Assembly (NCBI GenBank): GCA_947650285.1
Contig: CANTFL010001471.1
Span: 215,601 to 279,600 of the forward strand
Source of the DNA: Hyaloperonospora brassicae
Lineage: Eukaryota > Oomycota > Peronosporomycetes > Peronosporales > Peronosporaceae
Length of the DNA stretch: 64,000 nucleotides
Reading direction: 5' to 3'
Shown: positions 45,499 through 56,566 of the stretch, one piece after another
Position numbering within the stretch: position 1 is the first letter of the stretch
Layout: each line of letters opens with the position of its first letter
Program-made: the position numbers and the translations under genes
The notes under the pieces: generated by a model
The model's input: the letters and a program-made list of their open reading frames with translations, nothing else
Told to the model about the DNA's origin: nothing
The model's database searches: none

Positions 45499-46560
45499 TT
45501 GGAGCGCCTAACCAGTAAAGTGCGCTGGTCCAAGCTCCCGGTCCTTAATCAATGGACGGCAAAGATGACGGGGGACACCTTTTCCAACAAGGGGCAGCAC
45601 TCTCCGGCGGCGGCGGACAGGTATGAGAGCTGCATGTTAAATCCGGATAAATACCATCCCAAGGAGATCGAGCGGCTGCGAGCCCTCTGCGTGGGGCAGC
45701 GCGGTCCAGCGGACTTGCGGCAGTTGCGTAACGGCACAGAGAATGAATGGAAAATCATAAAAGGGTTGGAAGAGGGCGATATCGTGGAGAGACGTCTTCC
45801 ACCTTTTCTCGCAAATATTTTTAACCATTTGGAACTCTTACGTTGACACAGCACTATTCAAGCGCAAGTCGAAGGAGAGTTCAGCTTCCGCCTCAATGTC
45901 GAATGGACAGTCCCGACCAGCCGGCGACACGCAGGCCATAAAAGAAGACATATTGGCGGCGGCCGAGAGCACACGCGTCAATCTGCAACGCCTGCACGAT
46001 CTCCTACGTAAAATGAAGACATTATGTTACGACGAAATTTCCAACTCGATTCACCTCTTCTTTTTCGATCGTGCAACAGCAAAGAATTTTCAATTGACGG
46101 CGGTACCGTACAAGCGGATGGTGTATAAATTACACAATAAGCATACCGGGTCCGCGCGGTCAGCTTGGGACAGAAGAAAAGTCCTTGTTCATTCACGGCC
46201 TCGCAGCATGGTGTACGAAGTGCGTGTGTACAACGTCTTACGCTTCGTAAAATCGAGAAATTTCAGCGTTCATCAGCAAGCACAGTCCCGGGGTTCATTC
46301 CCTGGAAAATGTTGATACTTGCACACCGAAAATAAGGACGTCTAACGTCTGAAAATTCTCCTTTCGACTGTCTGGATGTTCAAAGTTTCTATGGGGGATA
46401 GTACGGATCGATTTTTTTGGTATTACTGAAGTTGTCGACCAACCGCTAAATGTTTTTTTTTAAATATTTAGCGGTTGGTCGACAACTTCAGTGCTTCAAG
46501 TGTGGCACTCTGGGTCACACTATCGCACGGTGTGGTTATACAACCGAGCAATTGAGGGGG
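45499..46560 (+). pseudogene. Gag-like ORF1 with CCHC zinc knuckle, copy B
   Basis: 45499-45846 contains VRWSKLPVLNQWTAKM and a basic Arg-rich stretch shared with copy A. 45896-46315 continues in another frame. At 46492-46533 the sequence encodes CFKCGTLGHTIARC, a perfect CX2CX4HX4C zinc knuckle for nucleic-acid binding, followed by GYTTEQLRGTA. Between these parts lies a 27-bp perfect inverted repeat (46425-46492) that interrupts the frame. Frame changes and stops make this non-functional. Confidence 0.6.
46425..46492. repeat. Perfect 27-bp inverted repeat, 14-nt T-rich spacer
   Basis: The arms at 46425-46451 and 46466-46492 are exact reverse complements, for example GTTGTCGACCAACCGC against GCGGTTGGTCGACAAC. 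The right arm is in frame with the zinc-knuckle coding sequence that follows directly. The left arm therefore looks like an inverted copy of coding sequence. The spacer is a run of T with a few A. Confidence 0.93.
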
Positions 46561-46941
46561 ACGGCTATTTAGTGGCAACTGAACAAGAAATTGTGGCTTT
46601 CGACGACGTGGCCAAACCTTTTACATTTCTGGCCAAGATCAAACTCACTCATACGGCGTATACATCAGGATACGGCTGCCGTCTTAACCAACCCCTTACA
46701 ACCGCAACCCACGTCAGAAGATAGGGTCGCATCGGCATTAGGATTTTCTTTACTTGCGACTTCCTCACCTCCCCCCCCCCCAGCTGCGTTTCAACAGCTA
46801 CGGCGGCCCCGGTCGTCTCAACTATAATTTACAAGCCCAAACTAAAGGGTGTATGGCTAACCGTGCCCATCCGAGGAAGAAGCCGTGTACTGACTCAGCG
46901 CCGACAACGCCCACTCACCGTGTCGCGCGGATCGACACGGT

Positions 46942-47835
46942 TTGATGTGCTGGCCAGCGTTGATGACAATGAGACCGACGCGGGCGAGACCATGGCCCAG
47001 ACAATCTCGACCCAGGAGGGAGGGCCCGTGGAAGCGGCGGGATCAACAGGACAGACATCGTCTCAACTCCCGACATCGTCGGAGCGGGACCAATTACGTA
47101 TTCTTGCGAGAAGCCCATTGGGTTTTACCATCGGAGACACAATTACTCGGCCTCAAACAGCGGGAACGAAGTGACCTTTTCAGCTGTATTAAACTGTTTA
47201 ATCAACAGCCACACTTACCGATAGTATCGCCCCAGCAGACCGACTATCATTTTCGTTCAGTGGACGACATGGCTCATCACCTTCGACTACGAGCGGTAAA
47301 GACGCCGGCAACAGGGAATTGTCTGGCGATGGCCATCGTGCAATCTTTATGTAACTAAGACCTTAAGGGTCAGGACGAACTTTTGACAGCGGCAACATAC
47401 GGCCTTAAACGGGGAATTAAGTATGCGGGAGAACTCCATCCGAGTGAACAGTCTTCCCATGACACGCGCGTTGCGACCCTCATCGGTGTCAGACGAGGCT
47501 GGGAGGGCATGGATGTGACGCTCGCAAAGAAAGAATTTCGTTGGTATCCGGAAGAATATGCCATAAGTTCGTCAGGAGGGGAGGACTGTGTCGTAAGGTA
47601 CAGTTGGGGTGGTTGCGAAGTCGTAGGACTGGCGGCGAGCTTCTTACGCAAAGACATTAACGTATTTGATAGGGAGACCTCCGGTCACTATTGGTGCTGC
47701 AGTCTTTATCGAGCTAGCCCTTTCACAAGGCAGAACAAAATTATTGAGAGGGGAACAGTTAGTGCTGACTGCGGCTCAATGATATTAACATATTTCGCTG
47801 TACGAGAGTGCAATATGACCGCCCAGCACCACTAG
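46942..47835 (+). pseudogene. OTU-like peptidase domain in LINE copy B
   Basis: A single frame of 298 codons is interrupted by one TAA at 47356-47358. Upstream of the stop, TPATGNCLAMAIVQSL resembles the OTU catalytic segment 'D-G-x-C-L-x-x-A-I', with Cys codon near 47324. Downstream, GGCEVVGLAASFLRKDINVF and then TSGHYW would supply the beta-sheet core and a candidate His. OTU domains are deubiquitinases, and some mobile elements carry them. The expected Asp before Gly is replaced by Thr, so either activity is lost or the assignment is wrong. The copia element is inserted 132 bp further on. The classification is inference. Confidence 0.45.
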
Positions 47836-47962
47836 GTTTGCGCTACAGAAATATCCATTACTCGGCGTTAGTTCACTTCCGATACACGCCACTGATGATC
47901 ATAGGGAGGCTTCTGTGAATTCAAATGATATACAGCGCCGTCGGTCCGCCGTGTCCGACGTG

Positions 47963-47967
47963 AGCAT
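47963..47967. repeat. Copia target-site duplication, left
   Basis: AGCAT directly abuts the left LTR. The same 5-mer follows the right LTR at 52639-52643, as expected for a copia insertion. Confidence 0.9.
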
Positions 47968-48159
47968 TATAACGAAACCTCAACTCCCTCTCTCTGCAGC
48001 AATATGGAAAGTAGTATTAATAGTTAAACTACTACTTAAATGAATCTATAAAGGCCCTCATAAATCGATCACCCAATTCAGAACATTCGAATACCACTGT
48101 TCTTGCAAGTTGCCCTTTTCACGACATGCCCATCACGTCGTCACTCGTGATCCTCCACA
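47968..48159 (-). repeat. Copia 3' LTR (192 bp)
   Basis: On the minus strand it runs TGTGGAGG... to ...CGTTATA. It aligns without gaps to 52447-52638. Confidence 0.93.
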
Positions 48160-48946
48160 ATCCCCTTAAATTTGTACTCAATTCCAGCTTACTTATTCCA
48201 CTTTCATCGCGTAGTCGCATCAATTGTGGATCACCAAGTGGCTTTGTTAGGTAATTAGCAAGTTGCATAGCTGACGGATCATGCTTGAGCTGGATCTCAC
48301 CTTGTTCGATGTGGTCTCGCACGAAATGCACCCTGAGGTCAATGTGCTTAGCTCTTGGTCTATATACCTGATTCGTTGCAATACTTATCATCGACTTATT
48401 GTCCATGTGTACCGTAGTTGCTGTCTTGCACGAAACACTCATCTCCTTCAGCAAGTAACTGATCCACAAAACTTCTTGTCTTGCTAGCGCCAGTGCCATA
48501 TATTCCGCTTCAGCAGAAGATAAATTCACCGAAGGTTGAAGTTTGCTTTTGTACACCACAACAGCACCTTTGAGTATAATCAACACGCCAGACGTAGATC
48601 GACAAGTCTTCTTATTATTTCCCCAATTCGCATCACAATATCCCCAAAGCATCATCTTATTGTCGTCCGAATTTTGTACGCAATTCCGTGCGATTGTGTT
48701 CCCATTAGATAGTGCAACGCGTAAAGCCGCACGCCAGTGCATCTGTCGTGGCTGGTCCAAGTACTGCGATAACACTGACATCGCGTAGCTAATGTTCGGT
48801 CGTGTTACATTCGCAATGTACAACAGGAAACCGACGAATTTGCGATACGAAGTTATGTCCTTTAGCACCAGGTGTGGATTCATCCGGAGTAAGGCAATGG
48901 CCTGTGAAGATACGGTTGCGTACTGCGTAAGCTCCACTTTGCTCAA
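48119..48946 (-). pseudogene. Copia RNase H and RT C-terminal part
   Basis: This 275-codon frame contains YLLYIANVTRPNISYA-like sequence (FVGFLLYIANVTRPN), then the RNase H core GYCDANWGNNKKTCRSTSG, SSAEAEYMALA and RAKHIDLRVHFVRD. These are the standard copia signatures, including the acidic residues of D-E-D in the RNase H fold. It degrades the RNA strand after minus-strand synthesis. The frame runs about 40 nt into the 3' LTR before its stop. This is the best preserved block of the element. Confidence 0.9.
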
Positions 48947-48949
48947 ACT

Positions 48950-49560
48950 TCGAGACCAACTTCATGATAAATTGGGACTGATTTAGCACCAATTCTCCCT
49001 ATTCTCGTAAGTAATTCACCTCCATGCCCAAAATAAATCGCGCAGCTCCAAGTGACTTCACAGCAAAATGCTCTGACAAATCGTTGAAAATCTTGTCCAC
49101 CTCTACATCTGACTTGCATCTGATCAGTAGGTCGTGAACGTACAACACTACATATGTCGGTGACTTATTGTTTGTATGATTGCGTCAAACAAAAAGACAT
49201 GTGTCTGCTCGACATTGTTCGAAGGCCATGACAGAAAACATAGAGCATATTTTCTTGAGCCAATCCGCAGCCGTTTGTTTTAACCCATACAAACTTCGTT
49301 GTAGTTTACGCCATTCCAGGCGCAATCCCAACTCCAATGGGTGGTTCCCTGTAAACATCTTCGTTCAAATCGCCATCTAAAAACGCCGTTTCCACATCAA
49401 ATTGCCGAATAACATATTGCATACTGCAACAAACCGACAAGAACACACGAATCGTGTTTGAGCACGCAACAGGTGAATACGCGTCAAATTTATCAAAACC
49501 ATGCGTTTGCAGATATTCGAGGGCAGCCAAACGCGCTTTGTAACGAGCAATATCACCCTT
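48950..49560 (-). pseudogene. Copia reverse transcriptase remnant
   Basis: 49306-49530 reads EYLQTHGFDKFDAYSPVA and FDVETAFLDGDLNEDVY, the copia RT fingers and palm with the first catalytic Asp. The box at 49131-49142 encodes YVHD where YVDD is required, so the second catalytic Asp is His. Frames change repeatedly between 48.95 and 49.56 kb. Inactive. Confidence 0.85.
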
Positions 49561-50923
49561 TTCGTCGTACTTGCGCCCAAATACCCACTTGTGGCCTATG
49601 ACCCTGACACCTGGACGACGATAGACGGTGTCACATGTGTAGTTCTTCCGGTGACCTTTAATTTCTGCTTTAATTGCTTCTTTTTACGATTCCGCGTCGT
49701 TTGATCGTAGCGCCTCTTGTAAATTCATAGGGACATCAGTAGCAGAAAGCGAAATTTCGTAATCGCCAACTCATTGACGTTTGGGGTTCGGCTCATCGTG
49801 TTCGTTGTCCACCGGCGACCCATCAGTCAGAAGCGTTAAATCTATCTTCCGATCGTCAAATCCGTCATTAGTGAGTAGATGAGTTGACGTACTATGAGAC
49901 CTTTTGTTAGACCCCGAGTAAATTTCCAGTCGGCCATTTTGGGAGCGGGATTCTCACACGGTACAATAGCTTGCGACTGATTTGGGAGCCTTTGGGGCAT
50001 TTGTGTGTTATTATCTATATTTCCAGCGACCGTTTCGTGTGGTGTGCGACCGATCATCGAATCATTCATGTCAATAGAATACATATCCGTGCACCCTCCG
50101 CAATCGGAATAACAGCTAAATAGTGTGACAGATTGAAATCTCCAGACGCACACACGACCATGTCTTCCCAACTTTGTTGATTGTCAGCAATCTCGTCAAT
50201 GTCCATATCTTCAACATCTTGATTCTACTTCGCGTAAGGTACGTTCACATTTATTTCGTCGCATTCGTCATGAGAGTGCCTGCAGTGAAATACAGGCTCA
50301 CGCAGAGCAACAAAAACATCTTTGTACCGCGAAGGAGGTCGCTCTTTCAATTGAACGGACCTTGTCATGACCAATTGTTCAATTACCAAATCCCACACTC
50401 GGTATGCCTTGGACGTTTCCGAATAATCAAGAAAGATGCACTTGTTTTCCTAGCTGTATAATTTCGTTCGCTTACAATCCGCGAATCGTAGATACCCGGT
50501 CGAACCAAAGACACGAAAATGGCTCAAGTCTGGCTTCGATCCATACAACGTTTCGAATGGACTTATGTCAGGTCGAGCAGTATTTGGAATTCGATTGATG
50601 GTGTAAGCTGCCGCCATAACCGCCTCACCTCACTAAGAACGATCAATTTTCATGAAGCACATCATCGAACGGGCCATCTCGACAAGATTTCGATTCATCC
50701 TCTCTGCTAATCCGTTTTGTTGAAGGTTGTACGGCACGCTTGTCTGGTAGATAATACCTCGATCAGAACAATACTTGTTGAAGCGATGATTCACATACTA
50801 CCCACCATTGTCACTACGGATGCACTTAATCTTGCAATCCGTTTGCGTCTCCACCATAGCCCTAAACGTCTAAAATCGTTCGAAAAATTGAGACTTTGCC
50901 TCCAGCAAGTAAACGTAGACATA

Positions 50924-51319
50924 TCAACTGTAATCGTCGTTAAATGTGAGTATGTATAGAGCTCCTCCTTTCGACTTCGGGTTCATGGGACCCATAAAAT
51001 TGGTGTGCACGATATCGAGTGGTTGAATTGTCTTGACTTCACTTCCTGAAGTATGACTGAACGGGCGGTTAGTCATTTTCCCGCGCGGACATCCATCACA
51101 TACACTATCATCAGGTGCAACAACTTCCGTAATACTATCGCAAGACTTCATCGCTTGCATGACCTTGTTCGGAGTCACATGACCAAGGCGAGCATGCCAT
51201 AGTCTACTAGTGTCATTGATCGCGACATTGCTATCAGCCTTGTGTGCTTCATAAGTGATATGTTGCTTCACATTCCACGCAAACAGCTTTCCCACTCGCT
51301 CAATAACTGCTACAATCAA
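50924..51319 (-). pseudogene. Copia GAG-pre-integrase / integrase N-terminal part
   Basis: WHARLGHVTPNKVM and CDGCPRGKMTNRPFSH give the His-His-Cys-Cys zinc site at the integrase N-terminus. This is followed by LDIVHTNFMGPMNPKSKGGALY, the start of the catalytic core. The remainder of integrase (50.2-50.9 kb) is recognisable only in scattered frames. Confidence 0.85.
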
Positions 51320-51355
51320 GTTGTCACTAATCAGGACTGCTTGATCGCGCTTAAA

Positions 51356-51997
51356 CTAAAAGAGCACGTTTCGGGCTGTCAGCAATGCTACCGACACAAG
51401 CTTCTTGTCTAGTCTAGGCACATGTAACACCTCCGTCAGCTTGACTTTCCGACCGTTCTCGAGTAGAAATTGTACTGTTCCGGTTCCTTGTGCCTTCAAC
51501 TGCTGTCCATTCGTCACAGTGATGTAGATTGGGGTAGTCAAATCTGCGTACTCCACGAATTCACGGGTGTCACCATTCATATGACGATTTGACCCACTAT
51601 CCAGCAACCAAGTCGAATTCGAAATTGGTTTGTCACTAAATGCCGAGAAAACAAATTCATCACCAGGTCTCGATGGCTTCACGTTACGGCACTGCGATCT
51701 TTTGTGTCCGTGCCGTCCACATCCAAAGCACTGTCCTTGAAAACTCGTATTGGCCTTTTCCTTCCATAAAGTTGGAAGCGATCTCGATTTTCTTCTTGTC
51801 CCGGTGTCCTCGTCCTCCTTGAAAGCGTCGAGGTATATTGCGCTGAGCATGCGCCTTATAGAGGTTTCTTTCTTGTCTCGCTTCTGAAGATTGTCGCGCT
51901 CACGGCGAAGCATCTCTTTTTCGTCCAGCAGCGATACGTTGCTATGTGCCTCAATTATGCTCACCATATCATCATAGTCAGATGATAAGCTTTCCAA
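51356..51997 (-). pseudogene. Copia gag C-terminus and aspartic protease
   Basis: This 213-codon frame has a zinc knuckle CFGCGRHGHKRSQC and, 30 residues on, the retropepsin-like site WLLDSGSNRHM (DSG). The gag N-terminus (52.0-52.4 kb) is broken into other frames. The protease would mature the polyprotein. Confidence 0.88.
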
Positions 51998-52430
51998 TAG
52001 TGAACCAACTTCTCGTCATCATCATTGCTGTCACCGGCAGCCCTGAGATTTAGACACAGATCATCAAACTTTAATAGATAACCCATAAGACTCATACCAG
52101 TCTCCATCACAAACTCATGGAGTTCCTTCCGAAGTTGCACTCACTTGTGAAGATTTTTCTTCGCAAAGAACGTCTTCAATACATCCCAAGCCTCAATAGC
52201 GGACTGACATTCCCAGAATTATACATTGATAGGTTGGAGAGAGCAGTTTCACCAGCACAGCCAGAGCCTTCATATCGGCGACTATCCATCCGGAATTTTT
52301 CCGCAGCACTGCCGGCTCTGGCTTATCGAAAAAAGTGATCTAGAAGATTCTTGTGCGCAAGTGCCATGCGTGCATTAAATTCCCACCTGAAGTAATTGTC
52401 GTCCGTGAGGATGTCATTAGGACCCGACGT

Positions 52431-52446
52431 AATTGGGCTCATAACC
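52431..52446 (-). promoter_or_regulatory. Copia primer-binding site, initiator-tRNA half type
   Basis: Directly inside the 5' LTR the + strand reads AATTGGGCTCATAACC. The core TGGGCTCATAACC matches the anticodon arm of eukaryotic tRNA-iMet (CAU anticodon), not the 3' CCA end. This is how Drosophila copia primes, using a tRNA cleaved in the anticodon loop. Confidence 0.7.
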
Positions 52447-52638
52447 TATAACGAAATCTCAACTCCCTCTATGTGCTGCAATATGGAAAGTACTATTAAG
52501 AGTTAAACTACTACTTAAATGAATGTATAAAGGCCCTCATAAATCGATCGCTCAATCCGGATCATTCGAATACCACTGTCCTTGCAAGTTGCCCTTTTCA
52601 CGACATGCCCATCACGCCGTCACAAGTGATCCTCTACA
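52447..52638 (-). repeat. Copia 5' LTR (192 bp)
   Basis: On the minus strand it runs TGTAGAGG... to ...CGTTATA. It is followed on the + side by the AGCAT duplication at 52639-52643. Confidence 0.93.
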
Positions 52639-52643
52639 AGCAT

Positions 52644-54489
52644 GACCAAACTTATGGAGGACATTCAGGGAGAACCAACCGGGGTAGAACAGACTTCTTC
52701 AGAAAAGCTTCTGAGCCAGGACCAGCTGGACGAAAGCGCTGAGGTCTCTTTCCGTATTTACATGAAGGATCTGCGTGCGACCTAACTGCACTTACCGATC
52801 CCCTACAGCCTGAAAGACACCATCAAACAGATTATGGGCTACCCCAGACCTCAGCGCTTTGTCGCCCTCCTCAATTTTCTCACGGCGACGGTACCCGACC
52901 TATGGACAGTCGACCAGCAGAGTCTCGCAAGCTTGGACATGACAGACATCTCAATTATCGAGGTATTTAAGCTCAAACGGCTGCATCGTATTGCGCCTTG
53001 CGCCCTGCTTCAGTGGCAATCCCTCGTGACCGAGAACAAAAAGCATACAATTTAGGAAAACCGTCTCGATCAGAAATTAGTCTTGCCCGCTCTAATGGAA
53101 GACGGCCGCAGCGTACCTGAAGTCACAACAAGGTCTCACGAGTTCTATTTATCACGCGGACAAGACTTGATCATCTCTCATGCCCACCGTTCCGCTCCTC
53201 AACCGGTGGTGTCCGAACTTATCACGTTGGTTGTGGTTGACGAAACGGGTCCACACGAGAGCTTACCACTACCCAGCATGATGGAATTGTGATTTCACAC
53301 CTTAAAACGACGGCGCCAGCCAAGGCTGAAATTGCTCGACCGGATGTGCCGATGCTCACCAACGGAACCTGGCAGGACATGTCGCTATCGTTGGAAACGA
53401 CATGGCCGGCGAACACTTGAGACAGGTTACCTACCCTCCATAGCTCAACGGGGGTTTGGGCACGAGCAGTTTTGGCTGCACCTGTCAGGAAGATGCGGCT
53501 TCTCTATTCAATTCCTTACCAATTTTGGCTCTTGGATGCCCTCGATGACGATAGGCTCGTGTCGTGGACAGCGGCCTGGCGATGCGACTGATTATTTCAG
53601 GGCCTCGGTACCTGTCTTGAGCAGGTAACTGACCACGCGACGCAAGCACGGCTGAATGCGTGGCGAATCCGTACAACACGGGCGACAGTTTCTCGACTCT
53701 TAGCCCCCCTTGTAGACATACTGACGATTATGTTAAATTATACGACTGCGACTATGGCGGGGACGATCTCCTGCGGCTTTGCGGCCCCCGTAACAAACGC
53801 CAATTTCTCGCCACGCTATCTGTGCGATTTTGCACAACGACGGCGACGTTCTTGACTGTATACAACGACATCTTGCTTTCATTTTCAGCGCGGATTATCT
53901 ACAGTCATTCCAGGCAGCCAGCCAAGAAAGACATGGCGTGTGCTCCATTCTTTCTTCAAGAAGTCGCTAGCACACGAGGCCGTCCAACGGAATCCTCATT
54001 ACTAAGGGCTTCCGCGGTACGAGACACGTAAATTCTGCCGTCACTCTCCGGGCAGCAGCGAGATACCTATACTGAGCACCGAACAGTGCAGCGCCTTTTT
54101 CCGCCCACGATCAAGCCGAAGAAACAACACGGCCACCGACCACACCCTAAATTATGTCACTCACAAAATGTGCGGGGATCTGCAAAACGGAATCGAATTA
54201 AATGGATGCGAGGGTGGAAGCATTAGAGCCGACACCACGATACTGTAGTGTAGGGTCTGCAGTAGACACATATTAACTCTGCGAGTGCAGCTTTGCAGGC
54301 TTCTGCTACATGAAGATATATCTGGGGAGTCCACAACTCTCATCACTCTCTACTCCCAACCGAGTCATCTTCCTGGAGTGTCAGCACGTCGAGATGTGGA
54401 GGCGTGGGGATATTGCTTGACCCGACCCACCAAAGGCTGTTCGGCAATACGATCCGAAGCTTTGGACCAACTAATTCATTGCGGTCGTC
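52644..54489 (+). pseudogene. LINE copy B, region between OTU and endonuclease
   Basis: The sequence after the copia insertion resumes in short + frames (for example 52650-52780 and 52834-53055, SLKDTIKQIMGYPRPQRFVA). The length from OTU to endonuclease equals that of copy A once copia is removed, so this belongs to the same ORF. No named domain is recognised, and stops are frequent. Confidence 0.45.
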
Positions 54490-54684
54490 TTGGATGCAGT
54501 CTTAGTGGTCAACGTATATGCACCAAATGACCGACGGGAGCGGGAACAATTTTTCACCCATCTTCTCCAGTGGCCATGGCCGGACATCGATGTGGTTTTA
54601 TTGAAGGATTTCAATTGCGTTCAAAGTTCCCACCTTGGCAGACTGGGTGGCTTTCGGTCAGGGCGACCAGAGAGCCCGGCTTAA
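54490..54684 (+). pseudogene. APE-type endonuclease of LINE copy B
   Basis: VVNVYAPNDRREREQFF and VVLLKDFNCVQSS are the conserved NVYAPN and (G)DFN motifs of LINE endonucleases. The usual Gly of GDFN is Lys here. The N-terminal part, with the catalytic Glu, is not found in the same frame. It nicks target DNA in active elements. Confidence 0.7.
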
Positions 54685-55247
54685 GCAAAATTTTAGAATA
54701 ATATAGATCTCGAGGGCGCCACGACTCTAGCGATTTTGCGAGGGACGACAAGGTCATCGATCCAACGGACGTTTTTACGCACTGGAATGCGCGGACGGCC
54801 AGCCGCCTAGATCGTTTTTACACAAGCAAGTATTGGATTGCAACTATTCAGAGCGTCCAAGTACGCCTGTCAGATTTCATCTCGGACCACCAACAAGTCA
54901 CCTTGCACGTGGAGACCACCGTGGGAATGCGACGTTAACGAAGTACATATAAGTTGGTGCATTATCTAATCTGCTCGGTGACACCAGATCGAGTCTTTAC
55001 GGATCGATTGACTGAGATCATACGAACAGAGGTCAGACAGGAAGTAAACTCAGGACCTTGGGACGCAGCGATCTTACTGCACAGCTGGCATCCGGCGCAT
55101 TAAGAATCGGGAATCACAACGGGACCGTCCGCGGCGGCACCGGGTTCAGGGGCAGACTCGGGCCCATCTCTCAACACGCCAGAGCTTACTGCAAAATATT
55201 GGAGAAGATCTTCAGACTGCACAATCTGTCAGATAGGGCGCACGATT

Positions 55248-55290
55248 GGAGCGGACACTGGAGCGGACACTGGAGCGGTCACTGGAGCGT
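55248..55290. repeat. 12-bp tandem repeat, about 3.5 units
   Basis: The unit GGAGCGGACACT repeats at 55248, 55260 and 55272 (the third with one change) and partly at 55284. In the + frame it encodes repeated Trp-Ser-Gly-His. Confidence 0.85.
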
Positions 55291-55499
55291 CTTCGATGAC
55301 AGTTTAAACGGGTGTCTAATTGGCAACGGGATCAAACCATATCCGGTCTTAAACAGATCAATGGACTGCCATTTCTACCTGGATACACGATCGCCAACCG
55401 TTTTGCGTCGATATGGATCCCAATTATATGTCGAACACATCGCACTGTCTCCGCGCCAACGATGCGTACATCCTTGCACGATTTTATCACGCTGCTCGC

Positions 55500-56330
55500 G
55501 AATTTAATGCTGTCCGAGGAGGATAATGCGTGGCTATTGGATCCAGTCACGCTGAACGATGTACTCGCGTCAATTACATCGCTTAATCGTCATAAAGATG
55601 CCGGATATGACGGCTTCAACAACAACTTCTTCATCGACTTCCCATCGCTACTAGCTCCGGCGCTTGTCACTATCGGTAATGATATATTGCAAGGATGAAC
55701 GCCTCCCGCTTCATTTCTGGAACGGTTGATAATACCACTACGCAAGAGGGGAAATTTAAACAACGCGATGGATTACAGACCGATCTCTTTGTTACAATCC
55801 GGTTACAAAGTTGTTGCGAAGGTCATCGCACTCAGGGTGCAACGCGGGATTGGTGTGCCCGTTAAGGAGACGCAACAAGGGTTTGTCGATGACAGACACA
55901 TGTCAAAGACGGTGATGATGATGATGGCACATTTAAGTTGAGCATTGTCCGAACCGGAGCGAGCGAGCGAGCGAGGATAGCCGAGTAATCTTGCTTCTGG
56001 ATTTTTGCAAGGCGTATGACACGTTCTCACGCGACTTCCTATCGGAGGTGTTTTGTCTCTTTGGCTTTGCGTACGACTTTGTTATGGTTATACGACGTCT
56101 ACAGGACGGCATGACAGCGCGTTTCTTTGGTAACGGACTGTTCTCGACCCTTTTTCTGTACTTACGGAGATTTGCCAGCGTTGCCCCTTGGTGCCGCTAC
56201 TTTTTTTACCCGTGGCGGAGGTACTAGCCATTGCAATACTACAGAACACACGTCTTAAAGGAATCCGACATACTGAATTTCCAGCAGAGGAGCAAAGATT
56301 CTCGGAATTTGTTGACGATTCGACGGTTTT
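55500..56330 (+). pseudogene. Reverse transcriptase of LINE copy B
   Basis: VLASITSLNRHKDAGYDGF, MDYRPISLLQSGYKVVAKVIA and ETQQGFVDDRHM are successive LINE RT blocks. VILLLDFCKAYDTFSRDF near 55990 supplies the first catalytic Asp. FVDDSTVF with codons at 56308-56319 supplies the catalytic pair, intact here unlike in copy A. Stops at 55696 and elsewhere and at least two frame changes break it. Confidence 0.8.
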
Positions 56331-56566
56331 TAGGAGCGGGCGGGACAACTGCCGAAGGTGCTGACCATCGTGCAGCGCTTCGGGGAACTCTCTAAGCTGT
56401 TTGTTCAATCGGCCAAGAGTGTGCTGATATTTCTCAATACAGCGGTGAATTTCGTAGAGTTTCATGGAATCCTTTCCCTTACCATGGCAATACGACTAGG
56501 TATCTTGGGTATTAAGTAAGCATTGGCGACCTCGTTGACGCAAACTGGGCTTTATGGGTCCGGAAT

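Larger units (their letters stand above)
47968..52638 (-). mobile_element. Ty1/copia LTR retrotransposon, decayed
   Basis: The 4671-bp element is bounded by 192-bp LTRs and the 5-bp duplication AGCAT. On the minus strand the order is 5' LTR, tRNA-type primer site, gag with zinc knuckle, protease, integrase, reverse transcriptase, RNase H, polypurine tract (AAGGGGA) and 3' LTR. Integrase before RT identifies copia rather than gypsy. The LTRs differ at about 17 of 192 positions by my count (about 9 percent), so the insertion is old. All ORFs are fragmented. It sits inside LINE copy B. Confidence 0.93.
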
